NCBI GenBank assembly: GCA_003695915.1
Contig: RFGF01000088.1
Location: forward strand, 1 to 64,000
Direction of reading: 5' to 3'
Length of the DNA: 64,000 nucleotides
DNA from: Nitrospirota bacterium
GTDB lineage: Bacteria; Nitrospirota; Nitrospiria; Nitrospirales; UBA8639
The notes under the pieces were generated by a model. It worked only from the letters and a program-made list of their open reading frames with translations. It searched no databases and was not told where the DNA came from. Shown piece after piece: positions 36,181 through 45,542 of this stretch (the stretch's first letter is position 1; the number at the start of each line of letters is the position of its first letter). The position numbers and the translations under genes were made by a program.

Positions 36181-36217
36181 GAGGCCGCCTCGCGTGGAGG
36201 CGGCCTCTTTCTTTTTT
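36181..36217 (+). terminator. intrinsic terminator of the secreted protein gene
   Basis: GAGGCCGCCTC, loop GCGTG, GAGGCGGCCTC: a perfect 11-bp stem followed by TTTCTTTTTT. It starts 44 bases past the stop. Confidence 0.93.
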
Positions 36218-36281
36218 GTTCTCGTGGCGGAGTCTCGTTCTGTTTCCCAGCCGACAAGCTCAAGGGCTAGGATTGTTCGAT

Positions 36282-37355
36282 ATGAAAAGAGGAGAGACAC
36301 GGCTCGCTCAACGTCTCAAGGCAAAGATCGGACATGAAGGTCCCATGACTTTTCGGGATTTTATGGCTGCCGCGCTCTACGACACGGATGAGGGCTTCTA
36401 TGCAAAGGGTTCCCTCATTGGAAATTCGGAAGGCGCGTATCTCACCAATGCGCAGTATCCGGCTTTTGGCTTTGCATTGGCCCGGGCGGCTCTACATGCC
36501 GAGGCATTGGTGGGAGAACCATTGCGAATCGTAGAGTTTGGAGGCGGTACGGGGATGTTAGCTGCCGCGATGCAAAGATGGCTGCAAGCCCCTCGGGAGT
36601 ATATTATCGTCGAACCGAGTTCGGGGCTTCGGGCTATTCAACGAGCACGAGGACTCTCTACCGTGTCCTCGCCTTGGGAACTTAAGCCGGCACCGACTGT
36701 CGTGTTCGCAAACGAAGTCTTGGATTCTTTGCCTGTTCATCGCTTGATGGGAATGAACGATGCCCAGGTCTGTGAAGTCTATGTTGGACTGAATGACCGC
36801 CAAGAATTTACGGATTGGCCGGATCGTCCGTCGACATCTTTGTTGCTGGATCGTCTCAAAGAGGAGGGGATCGTGTTAGGACGAGGGCAACTTGCCGAAG
36901 TCTGTTTGGATATTGAGCCATTTTTGGCGGGGGTGAAACACGTGATGAGCAAGGGCTATGCAATTTTTATCGACTATGGGGACGAAGCTAAAAACTTGTA
37001 CAGTCCTACTCGCCGAAATGGTACGCTGTGTGCGTATTGGAATCAACAAAAACATTATGAGTGGTACCTTCGGGTGGGAGATCAAGATCTGACAGCCGAT
37101 GTGGATTATACTGCTCTCAGGACTCTAGCTTGTCGAGCGGGATTGCTTCCTGCCGGACAAATTCGTCAAGGACAATGGCTCCAAAATCTGGGTATTCATG
37201 ATTATATCGATGGCAGCGTGTCTGGTATCTCAGACGTTCATGAAAGGAATCTCGAAATCATCCAACTTACTCATCCAGCCAAATTAGGCAGCGCTTTCGA
37301 TGTTCTTATTTTCAAAACTCCGGAACTCCCTGATGGCCCTGGCCTACACTTGTGA
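36282..37355 (+). CDS. MidA/NDUFAF7-type SAM-dependent methyltransferase
   Basis: 357 residues from the ATG at 36282. PMTFRDFMAAALYDTDEGFY is the family's conserved opening. EFGGGTGMLAAAMQRW is the SAM-binding motif I, PTVVFANEVLDSLPVHR the product motif, and IFIDYGDEA a later signature. The mitochondrial homologue methylates an arginine of a complex I subunit during assembly, and bacterial members are presumed protein arginine methyltransferases; complex I genes are not in this window. It is monocistronic, read through after the upstream terminator, so it needs its own promoter. Confidence 0.9.
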   Translation: MKRGETRLAQRLKAKIGHEGPMTFRDFMAAALYDTDEGFYAKGSLIGNSEGAYLTNAQYPAFGFALARAALHAEALVGEPLRIVEFGGGTGMLAAAMQRWLQAPREYIIVEPSSGLRAIQRARGLSTVSSPWELKPAPTVVFANEVLDSLPVHRLMGMNDAQVCEVYVGLNDRQEFTDWPDRPSTSLLLDRLKEEGIVLGRGQLAEVCLDIEPFLAGVKHVMSKGYAIFIDYGDEAKNLYSPTRRNGTLCAYWNQQKHYEWYLRVGDQDLTADVDYTALRTLACRAGLLPAGQIRQGQWLQNLGIHDYIDGSVSGISDVHERNLEIIQLTHPAKLGSAFDVLIFKTPELPDGPGLHL

Positions 37356-37436
37356 CAAGCATAGCGTCAATTTTTTCAACAGCGTGCCAAAAATTCTACA
37401 TACATATCCGACCAAAAGGTATTACTTGGGGCTAAG

Positions 37437-37452
37437 TTTGACAATTGTCAAA
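37437..37452. promoter_or_regulatory. perfect 16-bp palindrome, operator-like
   Basis: TTTGACAATTGTCAAA is its own reverse complement and contains a -35-like TTGACA on each strand. It lies 82 bases past the methyltransferase gene and about 310 bases before a zinc-ribbon gene, in a gap (37356-37759) with no supported gene. A dimeric repressor site is plausible. Confidence 0.45.
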
Positions 37453-37759
37453 AGCTCCTTCTTCCCCGGTTTTAAAATACCCTATTTATCGGAATCGCCA
37501 GTCCCAACTGCAAAGTTGCGACTCAATACAGCTAAGTAATTGAGATATGGCGTTATTTTTATGGCTGCTTGGAACGGCCACTATGTGGTTTTTTCGCATC
37601 ATAGTCGAGCGCCCAAAGCATTGGTGATGGTCGAGAATGCTGGCATTGGCAAATCGGTTATATACCAGAATCGCATTGGTACATTTTCGGCATGATAAAT
37701 GCAGGATGCTGTCATTTAGAGAACGTTAGGAGTTGAAAGTCTTGACCAGGAGGGGGAAT

Positions 37760-37984
37760 ATGAGGTGTACACGATGTAATGGACTGATGGTCGTGGAGGA
37801 CTGCTTGGACATCAAAGGTGGCCCTGGAGAGCTCTGGATTAAAGCGTTTCGGTGTGTATCATGTGGTAACCTTGTTGACCCTCTCATTCATCGACATCAT
37901 GCCGGTTTTCGTGCAGAAGTATTGACCTTTCGAAAACGGTTCCGACGTGCGCCCAGGCCGCCTGTGGCTCGTTTGACGGCCTGA
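37760..37984 (+). CDS. small zinc-ribbon protein, paralogue of the gene at 43398
   Basis: 74 residues from the ATG at 37760, preceded by AGGAGGGGGA. Two CxxC pairs form a zinc ribbon: MRCTRCNGLMVVEDCLD and RCVSCGNLVDPLIHRHH, separated by GGPGELWIKAF. A basic Arg/Pro-rich tail follows. It has no recognised function. The layout MRC-x-RC-x-G-x-MV...LD...GELW...RC-x2-CG-x2-VD-x-LI is shared with the minus-strand gene at 43398-43655, so the two are paralogues. Possible RNA- or DNA-binding adaptor (inference). Confidence 0.8.
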   Translation: MRCTRCNGLMVVEDCLDIKGGPGELWIKAFRCVSCGNLVDPLIHRHHAGFRAEVLTFRKRFRRAPRPPVARLTA

Positions 37985-38016
37985 GTTTGTCAGTGAATAG
38001 AGGAGCCAGCTCGAGA

Positions 38017-38058
38017 AGAGCGGATTGTCTGCATCATGGAGTCCATCCGCTCTTTCTC
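38017..38058 (+). terminator. probable terminator of the zinc-ribbon gene
   Basis: AGAGCGGAT pairs with ATCCGCTCT across a 19-base loop, followed by TTCTC. The stem is good but the U-tract is short. Confidence 0.5.
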
Positions 38059-38285
38059 GTCGAATGCTCGATGATTGCCTAATGCTCTGAGCACGGTCTT
38101 GCAGAACGGAAGCCGTATCCATAACCGCTCTGCCTGTTCGTCGCCTGAGCGGCGAGCGTTGCTCTACAATTCTTTCAGTTTTCCTCACAATGCACAACTC
38201 GATAGGCTTCGTTGTCGAACAGGGCGGTCGACGGTTGGAAATCGGTGTCAAGGCTATGTCTGAAAGTTGTGGTCAAAGCGATATG

Positions 38286-38327
38286 CTCACGGATGATTTG
38301 ACCGTGAGAAAGACAGTGTGATATGTA
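38286..38327 (+). promoter_or_regulatory. rpsT promoter with overlapping inverted repeat
   Basis: TTGACC (38298-38303) and TATGTA (38322-38327) are spaced by 18 bases. CTCACGG and CCGTGAG at 38286-38308 form a perfect 7-bp inverted repeat that overlaps the -35 hexamer, so a regulator or hairpin could act here. The rest of 38059-38285 holds nothing I can support. Confidence 0.5.
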
Positions 38328-38365
38328 GAAAGCTCGATTCGATAGGCATCTAGCGAGAGGGTACA

Positions 38366-38632
38366 ATGGCGTTACGACATAAGTCAGCAATCAAACGGGC
38401 TCGGCAATCTCTCAAGCGTCGGGAACGGAACCGGATGCGATTGCACCGTGTCAAAACAGCGATAAAGAAAGTCAAAGTGGCCGCGGAACAGCGTCGAGTC
38501 GAAGAAGCACAGGCAGCCCTCCGTCATGCCACTTCGGAACTGCATCGAGCAGTGACCAAAGGAGCATTGCATCGCAATACCGCGTCCCGGTTGATCTCTC
38601 GTTTAGCTTTTCGAGTGAATCACCTCGCCTAG
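38366..38632 (+). CDS. rpsT: 30S ribosomal protein S20
   Basis: 88 residues, strongly basic and helical, as expected for S20, which binds 16S rRNA early in small-subunit assembly. HKSAIKRARQSLKRRERNR is the characteristic opening, KTAIKKVK the second segment, and GALHRNTASRLISRLA the close. GAGAGGG lies about 4 bases before the ATG. It converges with holA; stops are 10 bases apart. Confidence 0.97.
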   Translation: MALRHKSAIKRARQSLKRRERNRMRLHRVKTAIKKVKVAAEQRRVEEAQAALRHATSELHRAVTKGALHRNTASRLISRLAFRVNHLA

Positions 38633-38642
38633 TTCATCTCGG

Positions 38643-39782
38643 TCACCGATCCTTACTTTTCTTTTCCTCCATGTACCTGCCCTTGCGTTGTGCTTCGGCA
38701 GTTCGAAACGATCCGCTCGCGGGTTGCTGAGAAGGCTGACGGGAGATCCTGCATAGGGCAAGGATCATGCGATCGAGTATGGGGCGTGGGGCAAATGAGC
38801 CCCATCCTTTGAGGGCGGAATCAGTTTGCCAAATCAATTCGTGGGCAAGCCGTAATTGGGTTTCGGTCCATCCAGAGACGTGGGTGAAAAATTCTTTCAT
38901 TCGAAATGGTGGAATGCCAAGAAATCGGCTCACCTCGCTTTCCGTTTTCCCCATGGCCAGCATGCTCTTCGCCTTCCAGATTCGCCGGACCTGCCAGAGC
39001 AATGCGCCAAGCAATCGTAACGGGGCCTCTCCTCCTTCGAGATTGGTGGCGATGATCCGCAGAGCACAGGCTTGGTCCCTTTGCGCGATCGCGCCGGCTA
39101 ATTCGAATACCGAGGTTTCAGGTTCTCGTCCTCGGACTGTTTCAACGTCTTGCGTACTCGCCGATGCTCCAGCCGGCATATACACAGCGAGTTTTTGCAG
39201 TTCGTTCCAAATCGTGTACAAGCCGTCGCTGCTGGACTCTTGCAAGAGATCGAGGGCATGAGGGTGCAATCGGACTCCGGCACGTTGGGCCTGTTGACGG
39301 ATCCAAGGGGCCTGGTGAGCGTCATACAGCAGCGGGCATTCTACGACGACGGCTTTGGCTTTTAATGCCTGAACCCACTTCATCCTTCCATCGAGCTTGT
39401 TCCCGACGAACACGAGCGTGGTCGAGTCGTTAGGTGAGAGAAAGTACGGTATCAAGGCTTCTCCCACGTGCGTCGGCAATTTCTCTGCCCATTTGACGAT
39501 CGTCAACCGCTTGGAAGAAAACAACGACATTTCTTGAGCGGAGAGCACAATCTCGTCGGCGGTCGTCTCGTCTCCATATAAGACCTCACAGTGGAAGGAA
39601 GCTTCGAGCGGATCGTCAGCAGGTTCCTTGTCCCTGGCGCCGGGAGTCGAATTCGTTCGGAGAGCCCACGCGTGGATCAGTCGGACGGCTTCGTCACGAA
39701 GATACGCTTCTTCGCCCGTGATCAGGTACAACGGAGCTAGCCCCTGTCGTTGAAGCATCGATTTGAGCTCGTGGATCTTCAT
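38643..39782 (-). CDS. holA: DNA polymerase III delta subunit
   Basis: 379 residues. The delta subunit opens the sliding clamp in the clamp-loader complex. LAPLYLITGEEAYLRDEAVRLI is the conserved start (without a working Walker A), followed by EIVLSAQEMSLFSSKRL and VKWAEKLP of the AAA+-like fold, LLQESSSDGLYTIWNELQKL, and the C-terminal helical collar segment AQRDQACALRIIATNLEGGE. A Lys/Arg-rich tail extends it. Order leuS-lptE-holA is the same as in enterobacteria. Confidence 0.92.
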   Translation of the reverse strand: MKIHELKSMLQRQGLAPLYLITGEEAYLRDEAVRLIHAWALRTNSTPGARDKEPADDPLEASFHCEVLYGDETTADEIVLSAQEMSLFSSKRLTIVKWAEKLPTHVGEALIPYFLSPNDSTTLVFVGNKLDGRMKWVQALKAKAVVVECPLLYDAHQAPWIRQQAQRAGVRLHPHALDLLQESSSDGLYTIWNELQKLAVYMPAGASASTQDVETVRGREPETSVFELAGAIAQRDQACALRIIATNLEGGEAPLRLLGALLWQVRRIWKAKSMLAMGKTESEVSRFLGIPPFRMKEFFTHVSGWTETQLRLAHELIWQTDSALKGWGSFAPRPILDRMILALCRISRQPSQQPASGSFRTAEAQRKGRYMEEKKSKDR

Positions 39783-39915
39783 GGTGTCTCGGTCTGGAAG
39801 CCTCGTCCACTATCTGGACATCAGTAAACTTGATGTTCCGCTCGGGGGAATCGGGAACCGCGAATCACGGGCGATCGATCATGGCCTTCCGAGATGGCAG
39901 CTTGACCACATGGGA

Positions 39916-40542
39916 TTATGAGGCTCGCGCGGCAGGTCCAGGCGCTGATGACGAAAAGACTCCTTGTTCGCGGGCCAAGAGTAAGCGATCGGAGAGATCT
40001 TCCGCAATTAATTGCCCGGCTTGTTCGAGAGCTCGATCTTGCAGGACCCGATTGAATTGGAGACCGGACGCTGCACCTCCTCCCTGCGGAGCAGCTCCGA
40101 CAAAAAAATCCGCTGAGCTTTGGAGCGTCTGGGTCCAGCGAATCGTTCCTGTTTCACGATCTTTCACCTGCACTTTGACGGATACGGTGACTCGGCTTTC
40201 TCGAGTTTGATCCGGCGTAAAGGTCAGGGAAGGGAGTGATACGGACTCAATCGCTCCTGTCAGAATGAAATCTGCCTCCCGCTCATCTTGGACGATCTTG
40301 GCTGCTCCGCTTGCCTGCAACTCTTTTTTGAGGTAATCCGTGTACTTGAGTTCCAGATTGGATTCGAATGTCCGGTTATCGAGGGTATGGATAGCTAAAC
40401 GAAGCGGCGGGCCTTCGGGTCGAACGGCTGCTGGGCGACCGAGAAAAGGTCCCGGACCTTCGACCATGAATCGGTACCCGCATCCTGCTAGGCCGAATAA
40501 AACGATGCAGAGGCTCAGGCTCAAATGTCGCAATGTGCTCAC
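39916..40542 (-). CDS. lptE: LPS-assembly lipoprotein LptE-like
   Basis: 208 residues from a GTG at 40542, 18 bases after leuS. Lipoprotein signal with a perfect lipobox L18-A19-G20-C21 followed by GYRF, the LptE hallmark. RLAIHTLDNRTFESNLELKYTDYL, EADFILTGAIESV and the RVTVSVKVQVKDRETG strand fit the LptE fold, which plugs the LptD barrel in the outer membrane. An extra Gly/Ala/Ser-rich segment and tail (VGAAPQGGGAASGLQ and SSSAPGPAARAS) are less conserved. The leuS and holA neighbours strongly support the call. Confidence 0.9.
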   Translation of the reverse strand: MSTLRHLSLSLCIVLFGLAGCGYRFMVEGPGPFLGRPAAVRPEGPPLRLAIHTLDNRTFESNLELKYTDYLKKELQASGAAKIVQDEREADFILTGAIESVSLPSLTFTPDQTRESRVTVSVKVQVKDRETGTIRWTQTLQSSADFFVGAAPQGGGAASGLQFNRVLQDRALEQAGQLIAEDLSDRLLLAREQGVFSSSAPGPAARAS

Positions 40543-40560
40543 GTTCCCGACGGGTTGATT

Positions 40561-43203
40561 TCAAACAACAAAGTTCACCAGTTTTGTTTCGATATATATG
40601 ATCTTGCGTGGTTCCCGACCTTGTAGCCATTCCGCGATCTTGCTGTCTTGCCGGGCTCGTGCGATGATTTCTTCTCGGCTCGAGCCAGCAGGCACGATGA
40701 GCTTGCTTCGCAATTTCCCGTTTACTTGGATGGGAATGATCCATTCTTCGCTTGTAGCTAATTGGGGATCGAACGAGGGCCAGCATTGTCCAGCCACTGA
40801 GGGTGATTGTCCTGCTCGTGCCCAGAGTTCTTCTGCCAGGTGTGGCGCGAATGGTGCGAGCATCAAAATCAGGCTATGAATGGCCTGCCGGGCGGCTTCA
40901 GCCTCTTCCGGGGAGGAGAGCGCCTTGTCTTCGCCCAGAATTTTATACAACTCATTGACGAATTCCATCAGTGCAGCTACCGCGGTGTTGAACTGACACT
41001 CATGTTCCAGGTCGTTCGTGACCTTTTTGATGGTTCGGTGTGTCGCCCGTTGAAGCGCCCGAACGCGGGCTGTGGAGTTCGCGGAAGGGGTGGTTGAGGA
41101 CCGATCGGGAGAGCTATGCGGTACGGAGCACTGAGGGACCATATCCATGACGAGCCGCCAGATACGATTCAAAAAACGGTAGCACCCTTCCACACCGGAA
41201 TCGCTCCATTCGAGGTCTTTTTCCGGCGGTGCGGCGAATAAGGAAAAGAGTCGGGCTGTGTCAGCCCCGTATCGGTCGCTCAATTCTTCAGGAGACGCAA
41301 TATTTTTTTTGGATTTCGACATCTTTTCAGTTCGCCCGACGGTGATAAGACGCTGGCAATGTCGACAGCGCAGTTTGCCGTTGGTTTTGACCACTTCCGA
41401 AGGGTGCATCCATCGATGCTCGTCACACCAATACGTTTCCTTTGTGACCATGCCCTGGGTGAGGAGATTCACGAACGGCTCATCGACTGTGGTGAGGCCA
41501 AGGTCCCGCATGACCTTCGTCAAAAACCGAGCATACAACAAGTGCAGAACGGCGTGCTCGATCCCTCCGACATACTGATCGACGGGCATCCAATAGCTCG
41601 CTGCTTTTTCGTCAACCGGCGCGTGCGTCGCCTGCGGCGAGCAATACCGCAGGAAATACCATGAGGAATCAACGAAGGTGTCCATGGTGTCGGTTTCTCG
41701 TCGAGCTGGCGATCCACATCGAGGGCAGGTCGTCTGGACGAACTCCGTCACATCTTGGAGTGGCGAGCCGCCCCGGCCGGTAAAGGGGACATGCTCGGGC
41801 AGTCGGACCGGAAGATCCTGCTCGGAGACCGGCACAATCCCGCAAACTTCGCAGTAAATAATGGGTATCGGTGTGCCCCAATAGCGTTGCCGCGAAATGC
41901 CCCAATCGCGTAAACGATAATTCACGGTTCGCCGGCCCCATCCTTGTTGTTCGACATAGTGGCCGATGGCTTCTTGTGCGGCTTGTACCGTGAGCCCGGA
42001 AAACTGCTGTGAGTTGATCAGGATCCCCTCTTCCGCTTCGTAGGCCGCGTTGAGGGTGGCTTCCGAGAGTGTCCCTTCTGGATTTTGAATAACGAGCCGG
42101 ATGGGAATGCCGTACTTGGTCGCGAATTCAAAGTCTCGCTGGTCATGGGCGGGCACGGCCATAATGGCGCCGGTTCCATATTCATACAAGACAAAGTTGG
42201 CGACCCAAATAGGAATGCGCTCTTGCGTAAATGGGTTAACCGCATAGGCGCCGGTGAAGACACCTTCTTTTTCGCGATCAGCTGCGAGTCGGGCGGCCTT
42301 GTCCAGGCGTGAGGTCCGCGCGACAAAAGCGCGTACCGCTTCCGCTTCCGGACGCCCTTGGATCAGGGCTTCCACAAGCGGCGATTCAGGGGCGAGGCTC
42401 ATGAAGGTAGCGCCGTAAATCGTGTCGGGTCTCGTCGTGAAAATGCGGATGGCTCGATACTCGCCCACCGGTTCTGCAAGAGGAAAATCAATCTCCACGC
42501 CATGACTTTTCCCGATCCAATGCCGTTGCATGGCGAGTACGCGCGCGGGCCACTTCGTCAGCCGATCACAGCCGTCCAGCAGTTGATCGGCATAGGCTGT
42601 GATGCGAAAGAACCATTGTTCCAACTCGCGTTGGACGACGACGGTGCCGCATCGCCAGCAGACACCGGCCCCGTCCCCCTCGTGAGTCAGGACCTGCTCG
42701 TTCGCCAAAACGGTCTCACACGATGGACACCAGTTGACCGCCGACCGTTTTCGATAAGCCAACCCCCGTTCGTACATTTTGAGAAACAACCATTGGTTCC
42801 ATCGATAGTAGTCAGGATGGGATGTGTTGATCTCCCGACTCCAATCATACGACAGCCCCATGCGCTTGAGCTGGCCTTTCATGTACGCGACATTTTCTTG
42901 CGTCCATGTGCTCGGATGCACGCCCTTTTCAATTGCCGCATTTTCTGCAGGGAGTCCGAAGGCATCCCATCCCATAGGATGCAAGACATTGTACCCACGC
43001 ATTTTTTTATACCGAGCCATGACATCACCGATGGCATAGACGCGGACATGCCCCATATGAATGCGTCCTGACGGATAGGGAAACATCTCTAGACAATAGT
43101 ATTTGGGGCGGGAGGGGTCTTCGGTCACATGGAATATTCCATGTTGCTCCCAATAGGCTTGCCACTTGGCCTCAATCGTTCGGTGATCGTAGAAGGCGCT
43201 CAT
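40561..43203 (-). CDS. leuS: leucyl-tRNA synthetase
   Basis: 880 residues, full class Ia enzyme. The HIGH-type motif is in [18 protein letters not shown], the KMSKS loop in [17 protein letters not shown]. The CP1 editing domain has the ARTSRLDKA and [12 protein letters not shown] stretches that hydrolyse mischarged tRNA. Two CxxC pairs ([12 protein letters not shown] and CWRCG) and later CEVCG and CPRCG suggest zinc-binding inserts. The C-terminal anticodon-binding domain ends near residue 820, followed by [19 protein letters not shown]. It heads the leuS-lptE-holA unit. No T-box or other leader was recognised upstream. Confidence 0.98.
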   Translation of the reverse strand: MSAFYDHRTIEAKWQAYWEQHGIFHVTEDPSRPKYYCLEMFPYPSGRIHMGHVRVYAIGDVMARYKKMRGYNVLHPMGWDAFGLPAENAAIEKGVHPSTWTQENVAYMKGQLKRMGLSYDWSREINTSHPDYYRWNQWLFLKMYERGLAYRKRSAVNWCPSCETVLANEQVLTHEGDGAGVCWRCGTVVVQRELEQWFFRITAYADQLLDGCDRLTKWPARVLAMQRHWIGKSHGVEIDFPLAEPVGEYRAIRIFTTRPDTIYGATFMSLAPESPLVEALIQGRPEAEAVRAFVARTSRLDKAARLAADREKEGVFTGAYAVNPFTQERIPIWVANFVLYEYGTGAIMAVPAHDQRDFEFATKYGIPIRLVIQNPEGTLSEATLNAAYEAEEGILINSQQFSGLTVQAAQEAIGHYVEQQGWGRRTVNYRLRDWGISRQRYWGTPIPIIYCEVCGIVPVSEQDLPVRLPEHVPFTGRGGSPLQDVTEFVQTTCPRCGSPARRETDTMDTFVDSSWYFLRYCSPQATHAPVDEKAASYWMPVDQYVGGIEHAVLHLLYARFLTKVMRDLGLTTVDEPFVNLLTQGMVTKETYWCDEHRWMHPSEVVKTNGKLRCRHCQRLITVGRTEKMSKSKKNIASPEELSDRYGADTARLFSLFAAPPEKDLEWSDSGVEGCYRFLNRIWRLVMDMVPQCSVPHSSPDRSSTTPSANSTARVRALQRATHRTIKKVTNDLEHECQFNTAVAALMEFVNELYKILGEDKALSSPEEAEAARQAIHSLILMLAPFAPHLAEELWARAGQSPSVAGQCWPSFDPQLATSEEWIIPIQVNGKLRSKLIVPAGSSREEIIARARQDSKIAEWLQGREPRKIIYIETKLVNFVV

Positions 43204-43397
43204 ACACGTTCTGCGGCGTTCGATTTACAGCGGTTTGGGCATCGACAGTGGGCAGGACGATCAAAAACAGAAGAGAATCTAACACAGCTATCTTAAGGCG
43301 ACAAGCGGGGCATCATACCTGTCTTCAGAGTGAGAGCAGCGCAAAAGATTGGCGGGAAAGTCGGGAAAAACGAACGGGGCTTGTAAGAAGCTGGACG

Positions 43398-43655
43398 TTA
43401 AGGACGTTTCGGCTTGCGAATTTTTCCGGATCCGGGTACGACAGCTTGGGGGTTTGCGCGTCGAGGAGTCGATCGTCTGGCCTTCTTCCGAGACGAGGCA
43501 GGGGCTTGTTGAAGACGACGGTGATTCAAAATCAAAAAATCGACTACCTCTCCGCAGATCAGGCAACGCCACCCGCGCATCCAGAGCTCGCCGCCGCTGT
43601 CCAAATCGAGAAAATAATCGAGGACCATGGTCCCCTGGCATCGATGACATCGCAT
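43398..43655 (-). CDS. small zinc-ribbon protein, paralogue of the gene at 37760
   Basis: 85 residues. CHRCQGTMVLDYFLDLD and RCLICGEVVDFLILNHRR supply two CxxC pairs with GGELWMRGW between them, the same layout as the plus-strand gene at 37760. The last 35 residues are a Lys/Arg/Pro/Ser-rich basic tail (KKARRSTPRRANPQA), longer than in the paralogue. The ATG at 43655 follows AAAGGA by 7 bases. It sits between uvrC and leuS on the same strand. Unknown function; the basic tail hints at nucleic-acid contact. Confidence 0.8.
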   Translation of the reverse strand: MRCHRCQGTMVLDYFLDLDSGGELWMRGWRCLICGEVVDFLILNHRRLQQAPASSRKKARRSTPRRANPQAVVPGSGKIRKPKRP

Positions 43656-43785
43656 GCGACGATCCTTTCTGCCCTTGGCCTATTAGCCCCTCCATCGGTT
43701 GTGGAGACCGGATGCTTGAGGACCCCGTTCGTGTGAGCGAAACGCCGATTTCTCGGCGAGCGAAGCTCGAGGACACTTGAAGATG

Positions 43786-45522
43786 TTAGGAACGCTGAGC
43801 ACGTGCTCTGGCGGAACGGAGAGGTATCAACGCGTTCCCGCGGAGCCGGCGATGGTAGCGTAGCGCAAAACGGTGCGCTTCGTCTCGGATCAATTGGATG
43901 ACATGGGTCGCTGGCGAATGAGCAGGTAAGACAAGGGGGGCTTCTTGCCCCGGAACGATGATTCGCTCATCGGTTTGTTGGCCTCGAGCTTTGGCAATGC
44001 CGAAGACCGCCACGCGGGTGAGGCCGAGTTGGTTTATGGATTCAATGGCGGCATGGACTTGGCCGAGCCCTCCGTCGATCAAAATCACATCAGGGTAGGG
44101 AAGCCCTTTTTTCTCTCCGGGGGAAAGCGAGCCACCGTATCGCCGTCGGACCACTTCCCTCATGCTCGCAAAATCGTTCGAGCCTTCGACGGTCTGGATT
44201 TTAAATTGGCGATATTCGGATCGTTTCATGCGTCCGTCTTCCCACACGACCATCGACGCCACGGAATGGCTACCCATGGTATTGGAAATATCAAAGCCCT
44301 CGATTCGACGTGGAATGTGCGAGAGGTGTAGCCATTGTCGTAACGCGTCCATCGCTTGCTCTCCCTGCTGTTGGCTTCGATGGTGATTGGCCAAGGCCGC
44401 CGCTGCATTGTCTCGGGCCATCTGAAGCAAGCGGCGTTTGGCGCCTCGTTCAGGGACGAGCAGGCGCACGCGTTCGCCTTTTTTTTCGGTGAGCCAGGCT
44501 GAGATCAGCGTGCTATCGGACACGGCCGCCGGAACGAGAATCTCTTTCGGCGGCACTACAGCCTTGTTATAAAACTGCTCGATGGTGCAACGGATCAATT
44601 CCTCATCGGAAACCTCTTGAGCATTGGACCAGAAAAAGTCCTGGCGTCCGATCAATAACCCGCCTCGCACAAAGAGAAGCTGGACATCAGCGGCCGCCCC
44701 CGATCGGGCTACGCCCACAACATCTTGGTCGATAGGACCGATTTGTGCCACACGTTGGGTTTCCAGTGTCTTTTCGATGCTGGCGATGCGGTCGCGCAGC
44801 CGGGCCGCCTCTTCGAAGCGTTCTTGATCGGCGGCGATGTGCATGTCTCGACGAAGATGCTCCAGCAGCTCTTGATCGCGTCCTTCTAGGAAAAGTCGGA
44901 CTTGTTGCACGATTTGATGGTAGGCGGCTTTGGACTGTTGGCCCGTGCACGGAGCCAGACATCGGTGAATTTCGAATTCCAGGCATGCCCGATCGGCTTT
45001 CCCATCGATGTCGATCGTACAGGTCGCCAGCGGAAACGCTTTGCGAATGATTTTGAGCGTTTCCCGCATAGCGCCCACCGGCACGTACGGTCCAAAATAT
45101 AAGGCGTTGTCCGGCTTGACCCTTCGGACAATGGAGAGTCGCGGAAACTCGTCATGGATAGGAAGACGCAGGTAAGGATAATGCTTATCGTCGCGCAATA
45201 CCACGTTAAATCGAGGTTGGTGCCGCTTGATCAGATTGCTTTCGAGAATCAACGCCTCTAATTCAGATTGGGTGACGAGGACCTCGATGTCGGAGACCAA
45301 TGCAGTGAGCGATCGGATTTTTGGGGAAGCGTCGGCGTGTTTTTGAAAGTAGGAACGGACTCTATCGGCCAACACGGCTGCCTTGCCAATATACAAGATC
45401 TCCCCCTCGCGATCCTTGAGGAGATAGACGCCGGGAGTGCGCGGAAGACCGCTGAGCTTGGTCTCCAATTGCGAGGGCATCGATGGTTGGTCTTGTAAGG
45501 CGGAAGACATCGAAGGATGCAT
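43786..45522 (-). CDS. uvrC: UvrABC excinuclease subunit C, short C-terminus
   Basis: 578 residues. Makes both incisions around bulky DNA lesions with UvrB. The GIY-YIG domain is TPGVYLLKDREGEILYIGKA; the UvrB-binding UVR motif is ERFEEAARLRDRIASIEKTL; the RNase H-like 5' nuclease has EGFDISNTMGSHSVASMVVW, PDVILIDGGLGQVHA and AKARGQQTDERI. After RDEAHRFALRYHRRLRG the protein ends within about 20 Arg/Ala-rich residues, so the usual C-terminal helix-hairpin-helix pair (GIG hairpins) is missing. I found no in-frame or shifted continuation. Confidence 0.95.
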   Translation of the reverse strand: MHPSMSSALQDQPSMPSQLETKLSGLPRTPGVYLLKDREGEILYIGKAAVLADRVRSYFQKHADASPKIRSLTALVSDIEVLVTQSELEALILESNLIKRHQPRFNVVLRDDKHYPYLRLPIHDEFPRLSIVRRVKPDNALYFGPYVPVGAMRETLKIIRKAFPLATCTIDIDGKADRACLEFEIHRCLAPCTGQQSKAAYHQIVQQVRLFLEGRDQELLEHLRRDMHIAADQERFEEAARLRDRIASIEKTLETQRVAQIGPIDQDVVGVARSGAAADVQLLFVRGGLLIGRQDFFWSNAQEVSDEELIRCTIEQFYNKAVVPPKEILVPAAVSDSTLISAWLTEKKGERVRLLVPERGAKRRLLQMARDNAAAALANHHRSQQQGEQAMDALRQWLHLSHIPRRIEGFDISNTMGSHSVASMVVWEDGRMKRSEYRQFKIQTVEGSNDFASMREVVRRRYGGSLSPGEKKGLPYPDVILIDGGLGQVHAAIESINQLGLTRVAVFGIAKARGQQTDERIIVPGQEAPLVLPAHSPATHVIQLIRDEAHRFALRYHRRLRGNALIPLRSARARAQRS

Positions 45523-45542
45523 GACGCTGAGCGAAACAATGC

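Noticed and set aside
43204-43300. T-box leader ahead of leuS
   Set aside because: No T-box core or specifier hairpin is visible, and the organism type makes it unlikely.
43288-43776. Frameshifted continuation of uvrC holding the missing hairpin domain
   Set aside because: The downstream frames read SSSFARREIGVSLTRTGSSS and similar, with no GIG-type hairpin pattern; no remnant of the domain was found.
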